Virus record (IMG/VR): IMGVR_UViG_3300031576_000078
Location: 1 to 48,088 of that record
DNA from: a virus
DNA: 48,088 bases
Direction: 5' to 3' (one strand)
In this document: in pieces, positions 19,027 to 26,231 of the stretch
How the letters are laid out: the number at the start of each line of letters is the position of its first letter
How positions within the stretch are numbered: the first letter of the stretch is position 1
Translations under genes and position numbers: made by a program
Notes under the pieces: model-generated
The model's input: the letters and a program-made list of their open reading frames with translations, nothing else
Told to the model about the DNA's origin: nothing
The model's database searches: none

Positions 19027-19988
19027 AAGCCAAGGACCGCTTTGGGAGCCGCCCGCGTCGCGCGACGCTCGAACCGCCTCCACCGCCTCCGAGGACTGCG
19101 GATGCCGGATGGCAGGCCAACCCCTACGACGCGCTGCTCCAGTCCCCCAACTGGCTCGATGCGATTCGCGCAACGATGTCGCCGCCCGTCACGACGATCA
19201 CGCGGTTTGCGGGGTCGGAATTCCCCGAAGCGCTCATCCGGATTCCCGACGACTGGTCGTCGGTCGTGCTCGCCCCGCTGTACGACGCGCACGTCGGCTC
19301 CAAGCACCACGACGGCGCCCTCTTCCAGGAACACCTCGCGTGGATTGCCGGGACACCGAACGTCCTGAGTTGGAGCGGCGGGGACCTGTTGGAAAATGCG
19401 AGCAAGGTGTCCCCGGGCAGTGGCGTCTATGAGCAGATCCCGCCGCACGAGCAGATCAAGCACGCCCTCGCCCATGTGGCCACGGTGCGCCACAAACTGA
19501 TCGCACTGCTCGCTGGGAATCACGAGGATCGCCTGCTCCAGCTCGGGGTGGACGTGTCCGAATGGCTGGCGCAGGTCCTTGGGGTCCCCTACTTCCCAGG
19601 CTACGCGATGCTGCGCCTCCTATGGCGCGGCCAAGCCCTCAACGTCTTTGCCCATCACGGCGCCGGAAGCGCCCAGACCGCGGGCGCCCAGATGCTGAAC
19701 ATCCGCAGGGAATTGCCCTGGGCGCACGGGTTCGACCTGTACTGGTTCGGACACCTGCACCGCTCGCTGCACGCGAAGGAAATGCGCGTGATGCACGACC
19801 CGGAGACCAATCGGGTCGTCGCCCGCGAGGCCTACGTGATCATGAGCCCCAGCTACCTGAAGTCGTTCGGCGGCTCGTATGCGGAACGCAAACGCTTGGC
19901 CCCCACCACCCGCGGCATGGTGATCGTTGAATGGCAGCCGAGCGGCCGCCTGGATCTCCAGGAACACGCCGCCGGGAAACGCTTCTAG
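19023..19988 (+). CDS. Calcineurin-like metallophosphoesterase
   Basis: 321 residues from the GTG that overlaps the upstream TGA. Metal-binding motifs are in order: D-A-H-V-G-S (D88, H90), G-G-D-L-L-E-N (119-125), G-N-H-E-D-R (165-170), A-H-H-G-A-G and G-H-L-H-R near the C-terminus. The family hydrolyses phosphomono- or diesters with two metal ions; phage members are often linked to DNA processing. A Pro-rich linker precedes the catalytic domain. Substrate is unknown. Confidence 0.85.
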   Translation: MKAKDRFGSRPRRATLEPPPPPPRTADAGWQANPYDALLQSPNWLDAIRATMSPPVTTITRFAGSEFPEALIRIPDDWSSVVLAPLYDAHVGSKHHDGALFQEHLAWIAGTPNVLSWSGGDLLENASKVSPGSGVYEQIPPHEQIKHALAHVATVRHKLIALLAGNHEDRLLQLGVDVSEWLAQVLGVPYFPGYAMLRLLWRGQALNVFAHHGAGSAQTAGAQMLNIRRELPWAHGFDLYWFGHLHRSLHAKEMRVMHDPETNRVVAREAYVIMSPSYLKSFGGSYAERKRLAPTTRGMVIVEWQPSGRLDLQEHAAGKRF

Positions 19989-19997
19989 GAGCGACCC

Positions 19998-20594
19998 ATG
20001 AAATTCGGACCCACCATCGCGCTCGTGGCGCTCGTCCTCCTCATGGCGGGCGTGCTGTGGCGCGAGAATAGCGCCCTCGTCTCCATCGAGATGTCCCGCG
20101 ACAGCCTCCTGCGCGCGTCCACGGAATACGCGCTGCGAGAGGCCCTGTGGCAGGCGCAAGACCTGGCTCGCCAGGACTCGCTCGCCGCCGAGGAGCGGCT
20201 CGTGACTCGCGCCGTCGCCCGCGAACGCTCGAGCCGCCGCATCGCCGACTCGTTGCGCGCCGCCCTAGACACCTTCGGGGCAACGGTGCCGCGGCCCGTG
20301 GTCGATACCCTGCTCGCCGCCCGGGACTCCGTGGAGGACGCCCTGGACCAGGAGATCCGGTCCCTGCGCCGCGTCGCCGACATCCAGGCCGGGATGATCG
20401 TCCAACGCGACTCGTCCATCAAGATTCTCCATGCGATGTTTCACGCGACCCAGGACTTGGCCGAGCGGTGGCGCCGCGCCGCCAAGCCGCCAGTGTTCAG
20501 CCTCCAGCGCCCCCGGCTCCGTCCCATCGTGGGCTGCGGCGTGACCGTAGGCCCGCAAGGGGCTTGTATCATTGGACTTGGACTGAGCTTCTAG
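19998..20594 (+). CDS. Membrane-anchored coiled-coil protein, spanin-like
   Basis: 198 residues. One N-terminal transmembrane helix (I-A-L-V-A-L-V-L-L-M-A-G-V-L-W) is followed by long helices (40-160) with heptad character and a C-terminal segment with two cysteines (G-C-G-V-T-V, G-A-C-I-I-G-L-G). This is the plan of an inner-membrane spanin, with the lipoprotein at 41 a possible outer partner. Its place among early genes is unusual for a spanin, so the role is tentative. GAGCGACCC precedes the start. Confidence 0.55.
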   Translation: MKFGPTIALVALVLLMAGVLWRENSALVSIEMSRDSLLRASTEYALREALWQAQDLARQDSLAAEERLVTRAVARERSSRRIADSLRAALDTFGATVPRPVVDTLLAARDSVEDALDQEIRSLRRVADIQAGMIVQRDSSIKILHAMFHATQDLAERWRRAAKPPVFSLQRPRLRPIVGCGVTVGPQGACIIGLGLSF

Positions 20595-20601
20595 GGGCCA
20601 C

Positions 20602-20620
20602 TTGACAAGCATACTATATT
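20602..20620 (+). promoter_or_regulatory. Possible promoter or operator before yqaJ-like gene
   Basis: TTGACAAG at 20602-20609 and TATATT at 20615-20620 lie only seven bases apart, too close for a normal -35/-10 pair. The -10 box alone would place transcription at the ATG (20628). It may be a regulator site that reuses the TTGACAAG word seen at 15332 and 18350. Confidence 0.3.
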
Positions 20621-20627
20621 CTCGCCC

Positions 20628-21527
20628 ATGACCCTGACACCTGCACAACTCGCCCTGCGCCGCACCGGCATCGGCGCCTCGGAAATCGGCGCCGTGGCGG
20701 GCCTGGACCCGTGGCGGTCGCCCGTGGACGTGTACCTGCGGAAGGTCGACGAGGCCGCGTCACCGACCAGCGGCCCCCAAGCGTGGGGGAACATCCTCGA
20801 GCCGATCATCGGGGAATACTACGCCTTCCAGAACGCGGTCACGCTCGTGGGCTCCGACACCCGGCGCCATCCCACAGTCACGTGGGCGCTCGCCACGCCG
20901 GACTATCTCGTGCCCCCGGAGCGCTACGGCCTCGAAATCAAGGTGCGCGGCCGGTCAGACCGCTGGGATGGCGTGCCCCCCTTGGAAGTGCAGGCCCAAG
21001 CCCAGTGGTCGATGTTCGTCGTCGGCTACGATCGCTGGGATGTCGCCGCGCTGTTGGGGGGCACGGAGTACCGGCAATACCGCGTTGACCGCGACGACGC
21101 CTTCATCACCCAACTCACGGAAGCCGGGGAGCGGTTCTGGACGCAACATGTCGTGCCGCGCGTCCCGCCCCCCGCGCGCACCACCGAGGACGCCAAGGCC
21201 CTCTATCCCCGCGTCCTGGCCAAGAACTATGCCCGCGCGACCGAGGACGAGGAGGACGACCTGGCCCTCTACGGGAAGCTCCGGGACGCTGACCGGCTCC
21301 TCGGCAAGCAGCTCGACGAGGTGAAGGCGCGACTCATGGATGGGATCAAGGATCAAGCCGGCCTCATCGGGACCGCCGGCTCCGTGTCGTGGTCCCAAGT
21401 CCGGGCGGGCGTCGACTGGGAAGCCTGGGCGCGCTCGCTCGGCGCCTCGGACAAGGATCAGGAGCAGTATCGCAAGGCGCCGTTCCGGCGGTTCACATTC
21501 CAGCCGACCAAGGAGCCACGGTCATGA
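20628..21527 (+). CDS. YqaJ-family exonuclease
   Basis: 299 residues. The lambda-exonuclease-like fold is shown by R-R-T-G-I-G-A-S-E-I (11-20), W-G-N-I-L-E-P (53-59), T-P-D-Y-L-V with Asp92, and L-E-I-K-V with Glu103 and Lys105, followed by Q-A-Q-A-Q-W-S-M. It would resect double-stranded DNA ends for single-strand annealing recombination. No obvious annealase of Redbeta/RecT type is adjacent; the zinc protein with an SSB-like tail two genes downstream is the nearest candidate partner. The end overlaps the next gene (ATGA). Confidence 0.9.
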   Translation: MTLTPAQLALRRTGIGASEIGAVAGLDPWRSPVDVYLRKVDEAASPTSGPQAWGNILEPIIGEYYAFQNAVTLVGSDTRRHPTVTWALATPDYLVPPERYGLEIKVRGRSDRWDGVPPLEVQAQAQWSMFVVGYDRWDVAALLGGTEYRQYRVDRDDAFITQLTEAGERFWTQHVVPRVPPPARTTEDAKALYPRVLAKNYARATEDEEDDLALYGKLRDADRLLGKQLDEVKARLMDGIKDQAGLIGTAGSVSWSQVRAGVDWEAWARSLGASDKDQEQYRKAPFRRFTFQPTKEPRS

Positions 21528-21700
21528 CCCCGCATGTCATTCGCTGGCGGGCCAAGCGCCACTGGCTTTCGCGGTGGCACCGGGGCACCGGGACGACGCG
21601 AGTCGCCTGCGGCCTGCCCGTCCGCCTGAGGGGACGTCAGGTCCAGGTCGAGACGTTGCAGCGCCCCACCTGCCGCACCTGTCTCAAGGTGGCCCCATGA
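21524..21700 (+). CDS. Small basic protein with cysteines
   Basis: 58 residues. It is rich in Arg, His and Trp at the N-terminus and ends with C-R-T-C-L-K, with a single earlier Cys, so a zinc site with one Cys-x-x-Cys pair plus Cys/His is possible. Four-base overlaps on both sides place it firmly in the operon. Probably nucleic-acid binding; no family recognised. Confidence 0.55.
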   Translation: MTPHVIRWRAKRHWLSRWHRGTGTTRVACGLPVRLRGRQVQVETLQRPTCRTCLKVAP

Positions 21701-22233
21701 ACTGCCCACTGTGTAGCGGCGAGATGTGGGACAACCGAGCGAAGAAGGCCGCCGGGACCTACAAGCCCGGCGCCCCGGCGTTCGCGTGCCGGGACAAGGA
21801 CTGCAAGGGGCGGATCTGGGACGACCCGCCTCCGGCGCGGGCCAAGATGCCCCCGCCCCCGACTCCAGTCCCGGCGGCCACCAAGCCCGCCGCGACGGGA
21901 GCGCCCGCGAAGGTGGCGCCCGTCGACGTGTTGGACTGGGGGCTCCTCGCGCTGCACTATCAAAAGGCCACCGCGGCCGTCGTCGTGGGCCTGACGCGCG
22001 CCCTGGGGTGCCAAGCCAACGACTTAGACCAGCAGGCCGTGCAGGCCGGGGCCGCCACGTTGCTCATTCGCTCGGACCTGGGGATGTACCGGAAGGCGGC
22101 GCCCCCGCCCCCCCCCGCCCCCAAGCCGCGGGTGGTGCCACCCGCGCCACGCCCCGTCCCGCCGGAATCGTCCGATGATTTCGAGACGTTCCCGGCTACT
22201 CTTGGCCCAGACTCGGACGATTTGCCCTTCTAA
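21697..22233 (+). CDS. Zinc-finger protein with SSB-like C-terminal tail
   Basis: 178 residues. An N-terminal finger (C-P-L-C-S-G, then C-R-D-K-D-C-K-G-R-I-W) is followed by two Pro/Ala-rich linkers around a central helical block (L-A-L-H-Y-Q-K-A-T-A-A-V-V-V-G-L-T-R-A-L). It ends in an acidic tail finishing D-S-D-D-L-P-F. That ending is what SSB proteins use to recruit host recombination and replication enzymes. No OB fold is evident. Next to the YqaJ exonuclease it may be a recombination mediator or ssDNA binder. Confidence 0.6.
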   Translation: MNCPLCSGEMWDNRAKKAAGTYKPGAPAFACRDKDCKGRIWDDPPPARAKMPPPPTPVPAATKPAATGAPAKVAPVDVLDWGLLALHYQKATAAVVVGLTRALGCQANDLDQQAVQAGAATLLIRSDLGMYRKAAPPPPPAPKPRVVPPAPRPVPPESSDDFETFPATLGPDSDDLPF

Positions 22234-22235
22234 CC

Positions 22236-22409
22236 ATGACTATCATCGCGTGCTTGTGGTTCGGCGGCAGTCTCGCCCTGTGTCTCTACGACCTGATCGA
22301 GGACATCGGATTGGGGGCAGTCACGCTCATCAACGCGGCCTTCTGGCTGTTCTGGCCGGTGGTGTTCATCGTTGCCGCCGTGGATTCCCTCAGGTGGAGG
22401 AACCGCTGA
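22236..22409 (+). CDS. 57-residue membrane protein
   Basis: Two hydrophobic stretches (I-I-A-C-L-W-F-G-G-S-L-A-L-C-L-Y and A-F-W-L-F-W-P-V-V-F-I-V-A-A-V) separated by a short acidic loop. It starts two bases after the upstream stop and ends in a TGATG overlap. The role is unknown; such mini membrane proteins are frequent in phage early operons. Confidence 0.55.
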   Translation: MTIIACLWFGGSLALCLYDLIEDIGLGAVTLINAAFWLFWPVVFIVAAVDSLRWRNR

Positions 22410-22669
22410 TGATGCGCGGCACCGTGACCGAGGTGTGGCCAGCGCCGCACGGCGTGAGCCTCATGATCCGCACGAAGACGACCGACATGCGGCTCGAGGT
22501 CCACCGCTCTGCCGCCAGCATGATCATGAAGGTGTTCCCCGCGGGACTCAAGGGCCTGACGGTCGAGGTCGGGCAGGACCTGCTCATCGTCGGGCCCTAT
22601 ATCTTTCCCCTGGCGCCGGCCGCCCCCGCGCTGCCGGACACGCCGGTCGCATGGCTGGCGCTCGCATGA
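22409..22669 (+). CDS. Small beta-rich hypothetical protein
   Basis: 86 residues, starting in the TGATG overlap (two ATGs in a row). The first 65 residues look like a small beta barrel (R-G-T-V-T-E-V-W-P, S-L-M-I-R-T-K-T-T-D-M-R-L-E-V), with a hydrophobic tail. An OB-like fold is possible but cannot be shown. It overlaps the next gene by ATGA. Confidence 0.5.
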   Translation: MMRGTVTEVWPAPHGVSLMIRTKTTDMRLEVHRSAASMIMKVFPAGLKGLTVEVGQDLLIVGPYIFPLAPAAPALPDTPVAWLALA

Positions 22670-22875
22670 GGCTGTCCGACGAGCGAGCGGCGACGGTGCG
22701 CCTCCAAGAGGGCCGGCGGATGGTGCGGTTCTACGACCGCCTCCTCCGGGACAGCATGGACGCAGGCGCTTCCGAGACCTGTCTGTCGTCGCTCAAGCGG
22801 CGCCAGCGGGATTATGCCCGCCGCGTGCAGCCAGTGTATCGGTACTTGGCGCAGCATTCCACTTCCAGGAGGTAG
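22666..22875 (+). CDS. Small helical basic protein
   Basis: 69 residues, two Arg-rich helices (V-R-L-Q-E-G-R-R-M-V-R-F-Y-D-R-L and S-S-L-K-R-R-Q-R-D-Y-A-R-R). It could bind nucleic acid. Start is in an ATGA overlap; an in-frame ATG at 22651 is an alternative. No family recognised. Confidence 0.5.
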   Translation: MRLSDERAATVRLQEGRRMVRFYDRLLRDSMDAGASETCLSSLKRRQRDYARRVQPVYRYLAQHSTSRR

Positions 22876-22879
22876 GACC

Positions 22880-23236
22880 ATGCAGGAGCAGAAGGGTATT
22901 CCCGGCCAAGTCGCCCAGGGAGACCTCTTGTTCACCCCCGTGGCGGCGCTTCCCAAGGATCAGCGGCCCAAGGGCAAGTTGACGCCCCGTCCGGCCATCA
23001 ATGGCGCGATGGTCTTGGCCATGGGAGAGGTCACCGGCCACACGCACGCCGTGCGCGGTGGCAGCTCCACCCTGGCGGTAGACGAGGGGGGGGTCATGTG
23101 GCTCACCGTCGAAGAGCTCACCGAGGTCAAGCACCCGGAACACGAGCCCGCCATCCTCACGCCGGAGCATCGGACGTACCGGGTGGACCGGCAGCAGGAA
23201 ATGGGCTGGACCGGCTGGCGGCAGGTCACGGACTAA
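22880..23236 (+). CDS. Conserved phage protein, partner of DUF6745
   Basis: 118 residues with a strong AGGAGG site just upstream. The pattern Q-G-D-L-L-F-T-P-V-A-A-L-P, then V-L-A-M-G-E-V-T-G-H-T-H-A-V and E-H-R-T-Y-R-V-D-R-Q-Q-E belongs to a small beta family that is widely encoded beside DUF6745 genes in phages and bacteria. That pairing is repeated here with seven bases between the genes. Function is not known. Confidence 0.65.
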   Translation: MQEQKGIPGQVAQGDLLFTPVAALPKDQRPKGKLTPRPAINGAMVLAMGEVTGHTHAVRGGSSTLAVDEGGVMWLTVEELTEVKHPEHEPAILTPEHRTYRVDRQQEMGWTGWRQVTD

Positions 23237-23242
23237 CGGCCC

Positions 23243-24091
23243 ATGGCCGCGCGCAAGACGATCACGCGGCTCACCCCCGAGCAAGAGGCGCAGCTCGACG
23301 GATGGGCCCAGAAGTACATTGAGATCGGGCTCCGGACCGGGCCGCCCACCGACCGGCCCGCGCTCGAGGCGGCCATCGCCCAGATGTACCGGAATGCGGA
23401 ACTTCCGGCGCCGAAGATCAGCTACGTGCGGTCGCCCGTGGTGCTGTTGAAGCGCAACGGTGATTCCAGTGAGGGCATCTGCTGGGGACAGCACGACGCG
23501 GAGTGGGTGGGGTTCTACTCGTTCTTCCGCCGGGTGGTCGGGGTCAAGGGGCTGGACGCGATCATCCCGTTCGAGACCATCGCCGAGCAAGCATGCTGGT
23601 TCCTGCCGCTCGACGACGAGTGCATCGTCTGCGAACGGGCGGACGCCCTGCACGTCGATGATGCCGGGGAAATGCACAGCGAAGGGGGGCGAGCCGCCAT
23701 CGCATGGGGAGACGGCGCCCTCATGCTCTACTTCTGGCATGGCATCCCCGTGCCTCCCGAGGCCTTCCGGCCAGGGTGGCTCACGATGGCTCGCCTGCGC
23801 AAGGAGCCGAACGTCGAGATCCGCCGGGCATTGCTCGAAATCGCTGGCCCAGGGTTCATCGAGCGCACGCAGAAGCCGGTGCAGCGAGATGACGCCGGGG
23901 CCCTCTACAAGTTCAAGGTCGCCGACCGGGACCTGGCGGTGGTCGTGGTGACGAACGGGACACAGGAACCAGATGGGTCGTACCGCCAGTACATGCTCGC
24001 GGTGCCGCCCGAGACCGAAACCGCATGGGCGGGCGTGGCCGCCACCTACGGCAAGGACGTGGCCCACTATGCCCCGCAGTTCAGGACGTAG
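23243..24091 (+). CDS. DUF6745-like protein
   Basis: 282 residues. The opening L-T-P-E-Q-E-A-Q-L-D-G-W-A-Q-K-Y-I-E-I-G-L, the central W-G-Q-H-D-A-E-W-V-G-F-Y-S-F-F, I-V-C-E-R-A-D-A-L-H-V-D-D-A-G-E-M-H and Y-F-W-H-G-I-P-V, and the end V-T-N-G-T-Q-E-P-D-G-S-Y-R-Q-Y-M-L-A-V-P-P-E fit DUF6745. The family is known mainly from co-occurrence with small QGD-type proteins; biochemistry is unknown. It follows its usual partner directly. Confidence 0.7.
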   Translation: MAARKTITRLTPEQEAQLDGWAQKYIEIGLRTGPPTDRPALEAAIAQMYRNAELPAPKISYVRSPVVLLKRNGDSSEGICWGQHDAEWVGFYSFFRRVVGVKGLDAIIPFETIAEQACWFLPLDDECIVCERADALHVDDAGEMHSEGGRAAIAWGDGALMLYFWHGIPVPPEAFRPGWLTMARLRKEPNVEIRRALLEIAGPGFIERTQKPVQRDDAGALYKFKVADRDLAVVVVTNGTQEPDGSYRQYMLAVPPETETAWAGVAATYGKDVAHYAPQFRT

Positions 24092-24092
24092 C

Positions 24093-24254
24093 GTGCCCGT
24101 GCGCGTCTGGGCCGAGGCGGCCCCCGCTGGGCCGCTCCACGCGCGGGTCGATCCTGCAGTCATTGCCACGGTGCGCCGCCGAGCGCTGGCCAGCACCTGG
24201 CGCCGCATCTTGCCGGTGTGGCACAAATGCTGGCGCACACTGGAGGGCGCATGA
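24093..24254 (+). CDS. 53-residue hypothetical protein, GTG start
   Basis: A short basic, helical ORF (V-I-A-T-V-R-R-R-A-L-A-S-T-W-R-R-I-L) that starts at GTG one base after the DUF6745 stop and ends in an ATGA overlap. The overlaps are the main support; no family recognised. Confidence 0.4.
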   Translation: MPVRVWAEAAPAGPLHARVDPAVIATVRRRALASTWRRILPVWHKCWRTLEGA

Positions 24255-24436
24255 CCTACTCCGTCTCGTACCAGGACCGCGGGGGCGACCTGTACCAGTT
24301 TAAGAGGGTCCGCGCCCCGACCCATCAAGCCGCGCTCCACTTCATGCGGGCGGCGCTGCTGCGCTCCGGCCGGGTGACGGCCAGCCCCCAGGAGCTGTTC
24401 CCTGGCGCATGGACGGTCCGGGAGCTGGTCCCATGA
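24251..24436 (+). CDS. 61-residue alpha/beta hypothetical protein
   Basis: The text Y-S-V-S-Y-Q-D-R-G-G-D-L-Y-Q-F-K-R-V-R-A-P-T-H-Q-A-A-L-H-F-M suggests a small double-stranded RNA-binding-like or ferredoxin-like beta-alpha unit, but this is only a look-alike. It is joined to neighbours by ATGA overlaps on both sides. Confidence 0.5.
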   Translation: MTYSVSYQDRGGDLYQFKRVRAPTHQAALHFMRAALLRSGRVTASPQELFPGAWTVRELVP

Positions 24437-24507
24437 AGACCATCGCCTTCGCGGTGATGGTCCCATTGGGGCTCTTCATTGGCGCGATGTCTCGTGATAT
24501 CATCTAG
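24433..24507 (+). CDS. 24-residue hydrophobic mini-protein
   Basis: Begins in an ATGA overlap and encodes one short hydrophobic helix (F-A-V-M-V-P-L-G-L-F-I-G-A-M). The downstream nuclease gene starts inside it in another frame. It may be translated to couple the two or be a real membrane micro-protein. Confidence 0.35.
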   Translation: MKTIAFAVMVPLGLFIGAMSRDII

Positions 24508-24847
24508 TGGGAGTGCGGGCCGCCGCTCGCGGCGCAAGGGCAAGGCCTGGGAACGCGCCCTGGTCCGGCGGCTCCAGCCGTTTTGGCCCAGTGCGCGCCG
24601 GGGGTGGTGGCAGGCCAGGGGGGGGGATGTCGTGCCGGACATCGACCAAGTCCCGTACTGGATCGAGGCCACCCACAGCGCCCGGCCGAACATCCGCGCG
24701 AAGATGCGGCAGGCCGTCGGCTACCTCCAGCCCGGCGACCCGCGGCTCCCGGTCGTCATCTCGAAGCGGGACCAAGAGGATGCCCTCGTGACCATGCGGC
24801 TGGACGATTGGCTCTTGATTGCGACTGAGCCGGACAAGCCGACATGA
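24494..24847 (+). CDS. Resolvase-like (Hjc-type) nuclease
   Basis: 117 residues from the GTG at 24494; a TTG at 24479 is also in frame. R-R-K-G-K-A-W-E-R-A-L-V-R-R-L, then G-G-D-V-V-P-D-I-D-Q-V-P-Y-W-I-E-A-T-H, and R-Q-A-V-G-Y-L-Q-P-G-D-P-R-L-P-V-V-I-S-K-R fit the PD-(D/E)xK plan of small phage Hjc-like nucleases: Glu in helix 1, Asp, then E-x-(T/K). The usual second-site Lys is replaced by Thr in E-A-T, which could lower activity. It probably resolves branched DNA before packaging. It overlaps the next gene by ATGA. Confidence 0.65.
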   Translation: MISSSGSAGRRSRRKGKAWERALVRRLQPFWPSARRGWWQARGGDVVPDIDQVPYWIEATHSARPNIRAKMRQAVGYLQPGDPRLPVVISKRDQEDALVTMRLDDWLLIATEPDKPT

Positions 24848-25083
24848 CCATCACCGTCTCAACGCGCCGCCGTCGCCGCCGCCTGGGGAAGGGCGTGCAT
24901 CGCAAGACCACGGCCCGCAAGATCATCTCCATGGCCCAGCTGTACGAGCTCGGCTACACGCTCCGAGAGATCGGCGAATACTTCGGCTGTAGCCATGAGT
25001 GGGTGCGCCAGCTCCTCATTACCCGGTCCACCATTTCCTTGCGGGCCCCTGGGAGCACCCAGACCCCGCGGGCGAGGCCCTGA
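24844..25083 (+). CDS. Helix-turn-helix protein
   Basis: 79 residues. An Arg-rich N-terminus is followed by A-Q-L-Y-E-L-G-Y-T-L-R-E-I-G-E-Y-F-G-C-S-H-E-W-V-R-Q-L-L, a sigma-region-4-like HTH with a clear turn at F-G-C-S. It is the only clear DNA-binding regulator in the genome. It could control phage promoters or act in packaging. Overlaps its predecessor by ATGA. Confidence 0.7.
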   Translation: MTITVSTRRRRRRLGKGVHRKTTARKIISMAQLYELGYTLREIGEYFGCSHEWVRQLLITRSTISLRAPGSTQTPRARP

Positions 25084-25085
25084 CC

Positions 25086-25343
25086 ATGACGTTCTACCAT
25101 TGGGACGGCCGCCCCACAGATCGAGTGATGCTGATTGCCACGGCCATCGTCGTTCCCATCTTGATACTGATCGCGCTGCTTTGGCCAGTGCACCAGACTG
25201 CCGCGAGTCAGGGCGCGGCCTATGATGAGTGGGTGGTCGGTCCCAACTTTCACATATACGAGTTTCAGACAAGTCGGGGGGATCGTTGCCTGTTGGCAAT
25301 CACCCAGTGGGGCTTCAGGAGCATCGCCCTGACATGCCCATGA
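25086..25343 (+). CDS. Membrane-anchored small protein
   Basis: 85 residues. One transmembrane helix (V-M-L-I-A-T-A-I-V-V-P-I-L-I-L-I-A-L-L-W) is followed by a soluble domain of about 45 residues with two cysteines (R-C-L-L-A-I, A-L-T-C-P) that may form a disulphide outside the cytoplasm. Function unknown. Confidence 0.55.
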   Translation: MTFYHWDGRPTDRVMLIATAIVVPILILIALLWPVHQTAASQGAAYDEWVVGPNFHIYEFQTSRGDRCLLAITQWGFRSIALTCP

Positions 25344-25365
25344 TTGCCCTGGACGGAGGAACCCG

Positions 25366-25446
25366 ATGATCTGCCAGCGACGAGGCGGCCGCCACATCCT
25401 TGAATCATTCGTGGGGCGCGCGGATCGCGTTCTAGGGGCCCTATGA
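25366..25446 (+). CDS. 26-residue ORF with strong ribosome site
   Basis: GGACGGAGGA ends just upstream of the ATG, the best Shine-Dalgarno in this stretch, and the stop forms an ATGA overlap with the next gene. The peptide is basic (I-C-Q-R-R-G-G-R-H). It may be real or serve to load ribosomes for the following gene. Confidence 0.4.
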   Translation: MICQRRGGRHILESFVGRADRVLGAL

Positions 25447-25703
25447 CACGAGCCTTCAACCGGCTGGGCGAGATCAGCAACTACTCCTGCCACCCGTCCG
25501 TCCTCGACGGGCTCCGGTGGGACAGTCCGCCGCCCGAGCCCACGGCCTGCGAGAGTTGTGGAGGGCTGCGACCACGCCTGTTCCCCTATACGAGCCTGAC
25601 CCGCAAGGACACGCAACGCGTCGGCCTCTGTTGCCTGCCACCGGAGGACGAGGGCGAGAAGCCACTGTTGCGGTTGGGGGGGGCGCTGGCGAGGCGGCGC
25701 TAG
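25443..25703 (+). CDS. Small zinc-type protein
   Basis: 86 residues with C-E-S-C-G-G in the middle and a C-C pair near the end (V-G-L-C-C-L-P), spaced as in a zinc ribbon. Starts in an ATGA overlap. No family recognised. Confidence 0.5.
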   Translation: MTRAFNRLGEISNYSCHPSVLDGLRWDSPPPEPTACESCGGLRPRLFPYTSLTRKDTQRVGLCCLPPEDEGEKPLLRLGGALARRR

Positions 25704-25705
25704 CC

Positions 25706-26098
25706 GTGGCAACCTGCATGATCTGTGGTGGACCGGTGCCCATCCGCCGCGGCCGGCCCACCAAAACCTGTTCCCGCCCCTGCTATCTCACCTACCAGTC
25801 CCGCCATTCGACGCACGGGAGCCAAAAGTTCTGCGCCTTCTGTGATGTGCTCTTGCCCCCCCACTGGCCGCGCCGGTACTGTTCCCGCAAACCCTGCCGC
25901 TGTGCCGAACGCGACGGCCTGCCGCACAGTACCCACGCCCTCTCCCTGAGGCCCGTCCAGCGCGTCGGCATCGAGCTGGACAGCCTCTGCGCCCAGGGAC
26001 ATCGGCTGACGTTCGGGACTGATCTGGATGGCCGCTGTGTGGAGAGTTGCCCCTGCGGGGACCGCCTCCAGCGGGTGCTCCGGATTGCAGCGAAATGA
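25706..26098 (+). CDS. Multi-knuckle zinc protein
   Basis: 130 residues from a GTG. It has several Cys pairs (C-M-I-C-G, C-S-R-P-C, C-A-F-C, C-S-R-K-P-C-R-C, C-P-C-G), so it likely folds round two or three zinc ions. The first part resembles the zinc-binding front ends of the HNH proteins at 35899 and 42644, without an HNH core. It is the last gene of the rightward operon. It could be the leftover DNA-binding half of a homing endonuclease. Confidence 0.55.
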   Translation: MATCMICGGPVPIRRGRPTKTCSRPCYLTYQSRHSTHGSQKFCAFCDVLLPPHWPRRYCSRKPCRCAERDGLPHSTHALSLRPVQRVGIELDSLCAQGHRLTFGTDLDGRCVESCPCGDRLQRVLRIAAK

Positions 26099-26101
26099 GA
26101 A

Positions 26102-26125
26102 GGGCAGGGAAGCCTCCCCCTGCCC
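26102..26125. terminator. Hairpin at the convergent junction
   Basis: GGGCAGGG (26102-26109) pairs with CCCTGCCC (26118-26125) over eight bases with an eight-base loop, four bases after the last rightward stop codon. The same arm word forms the hairpin at 3527-3555. There is no U-tract. Confidence 0.55.
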
Positions 26126-26139
26126 CTACTGGGCCCTAC

Positions 26140-26189
26140 CCTTGCCTTGCCCTGCCGTGCCTCGCCGCGCCGTGCCGCGCCGTGCCGCG
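26140..26189 (-). repeat. CNNGG pentamer array on the minus strand, 10 units
   Basis: On the plus strand ten units fit C-C-N-N-G in strict register; on the minus strand they read CNNGG (CGCGG, CACGG, CGCGG, CACGG, CGCGG, CGAGG, CACGG, CAGGG, CAAGG, CAAGG) followed by GTAGG at 26139-26135. The design matches 18385-18439. The G-rich strand is the sense strand of the leftward operon that ends at 26232. Confidence 0.9.
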
Positions 26190-26231
26190 TGCAACCCAAT
26201 ATGTCTCCCGCCTATCCGCCACACAAGCCCG

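Noticed and set aside
22793-24466. 557-codon minus-strand ORF
   Set aside because: Opposite the DUF6745 pair and several overlapped small genes; no domain is recognisable in this frame.
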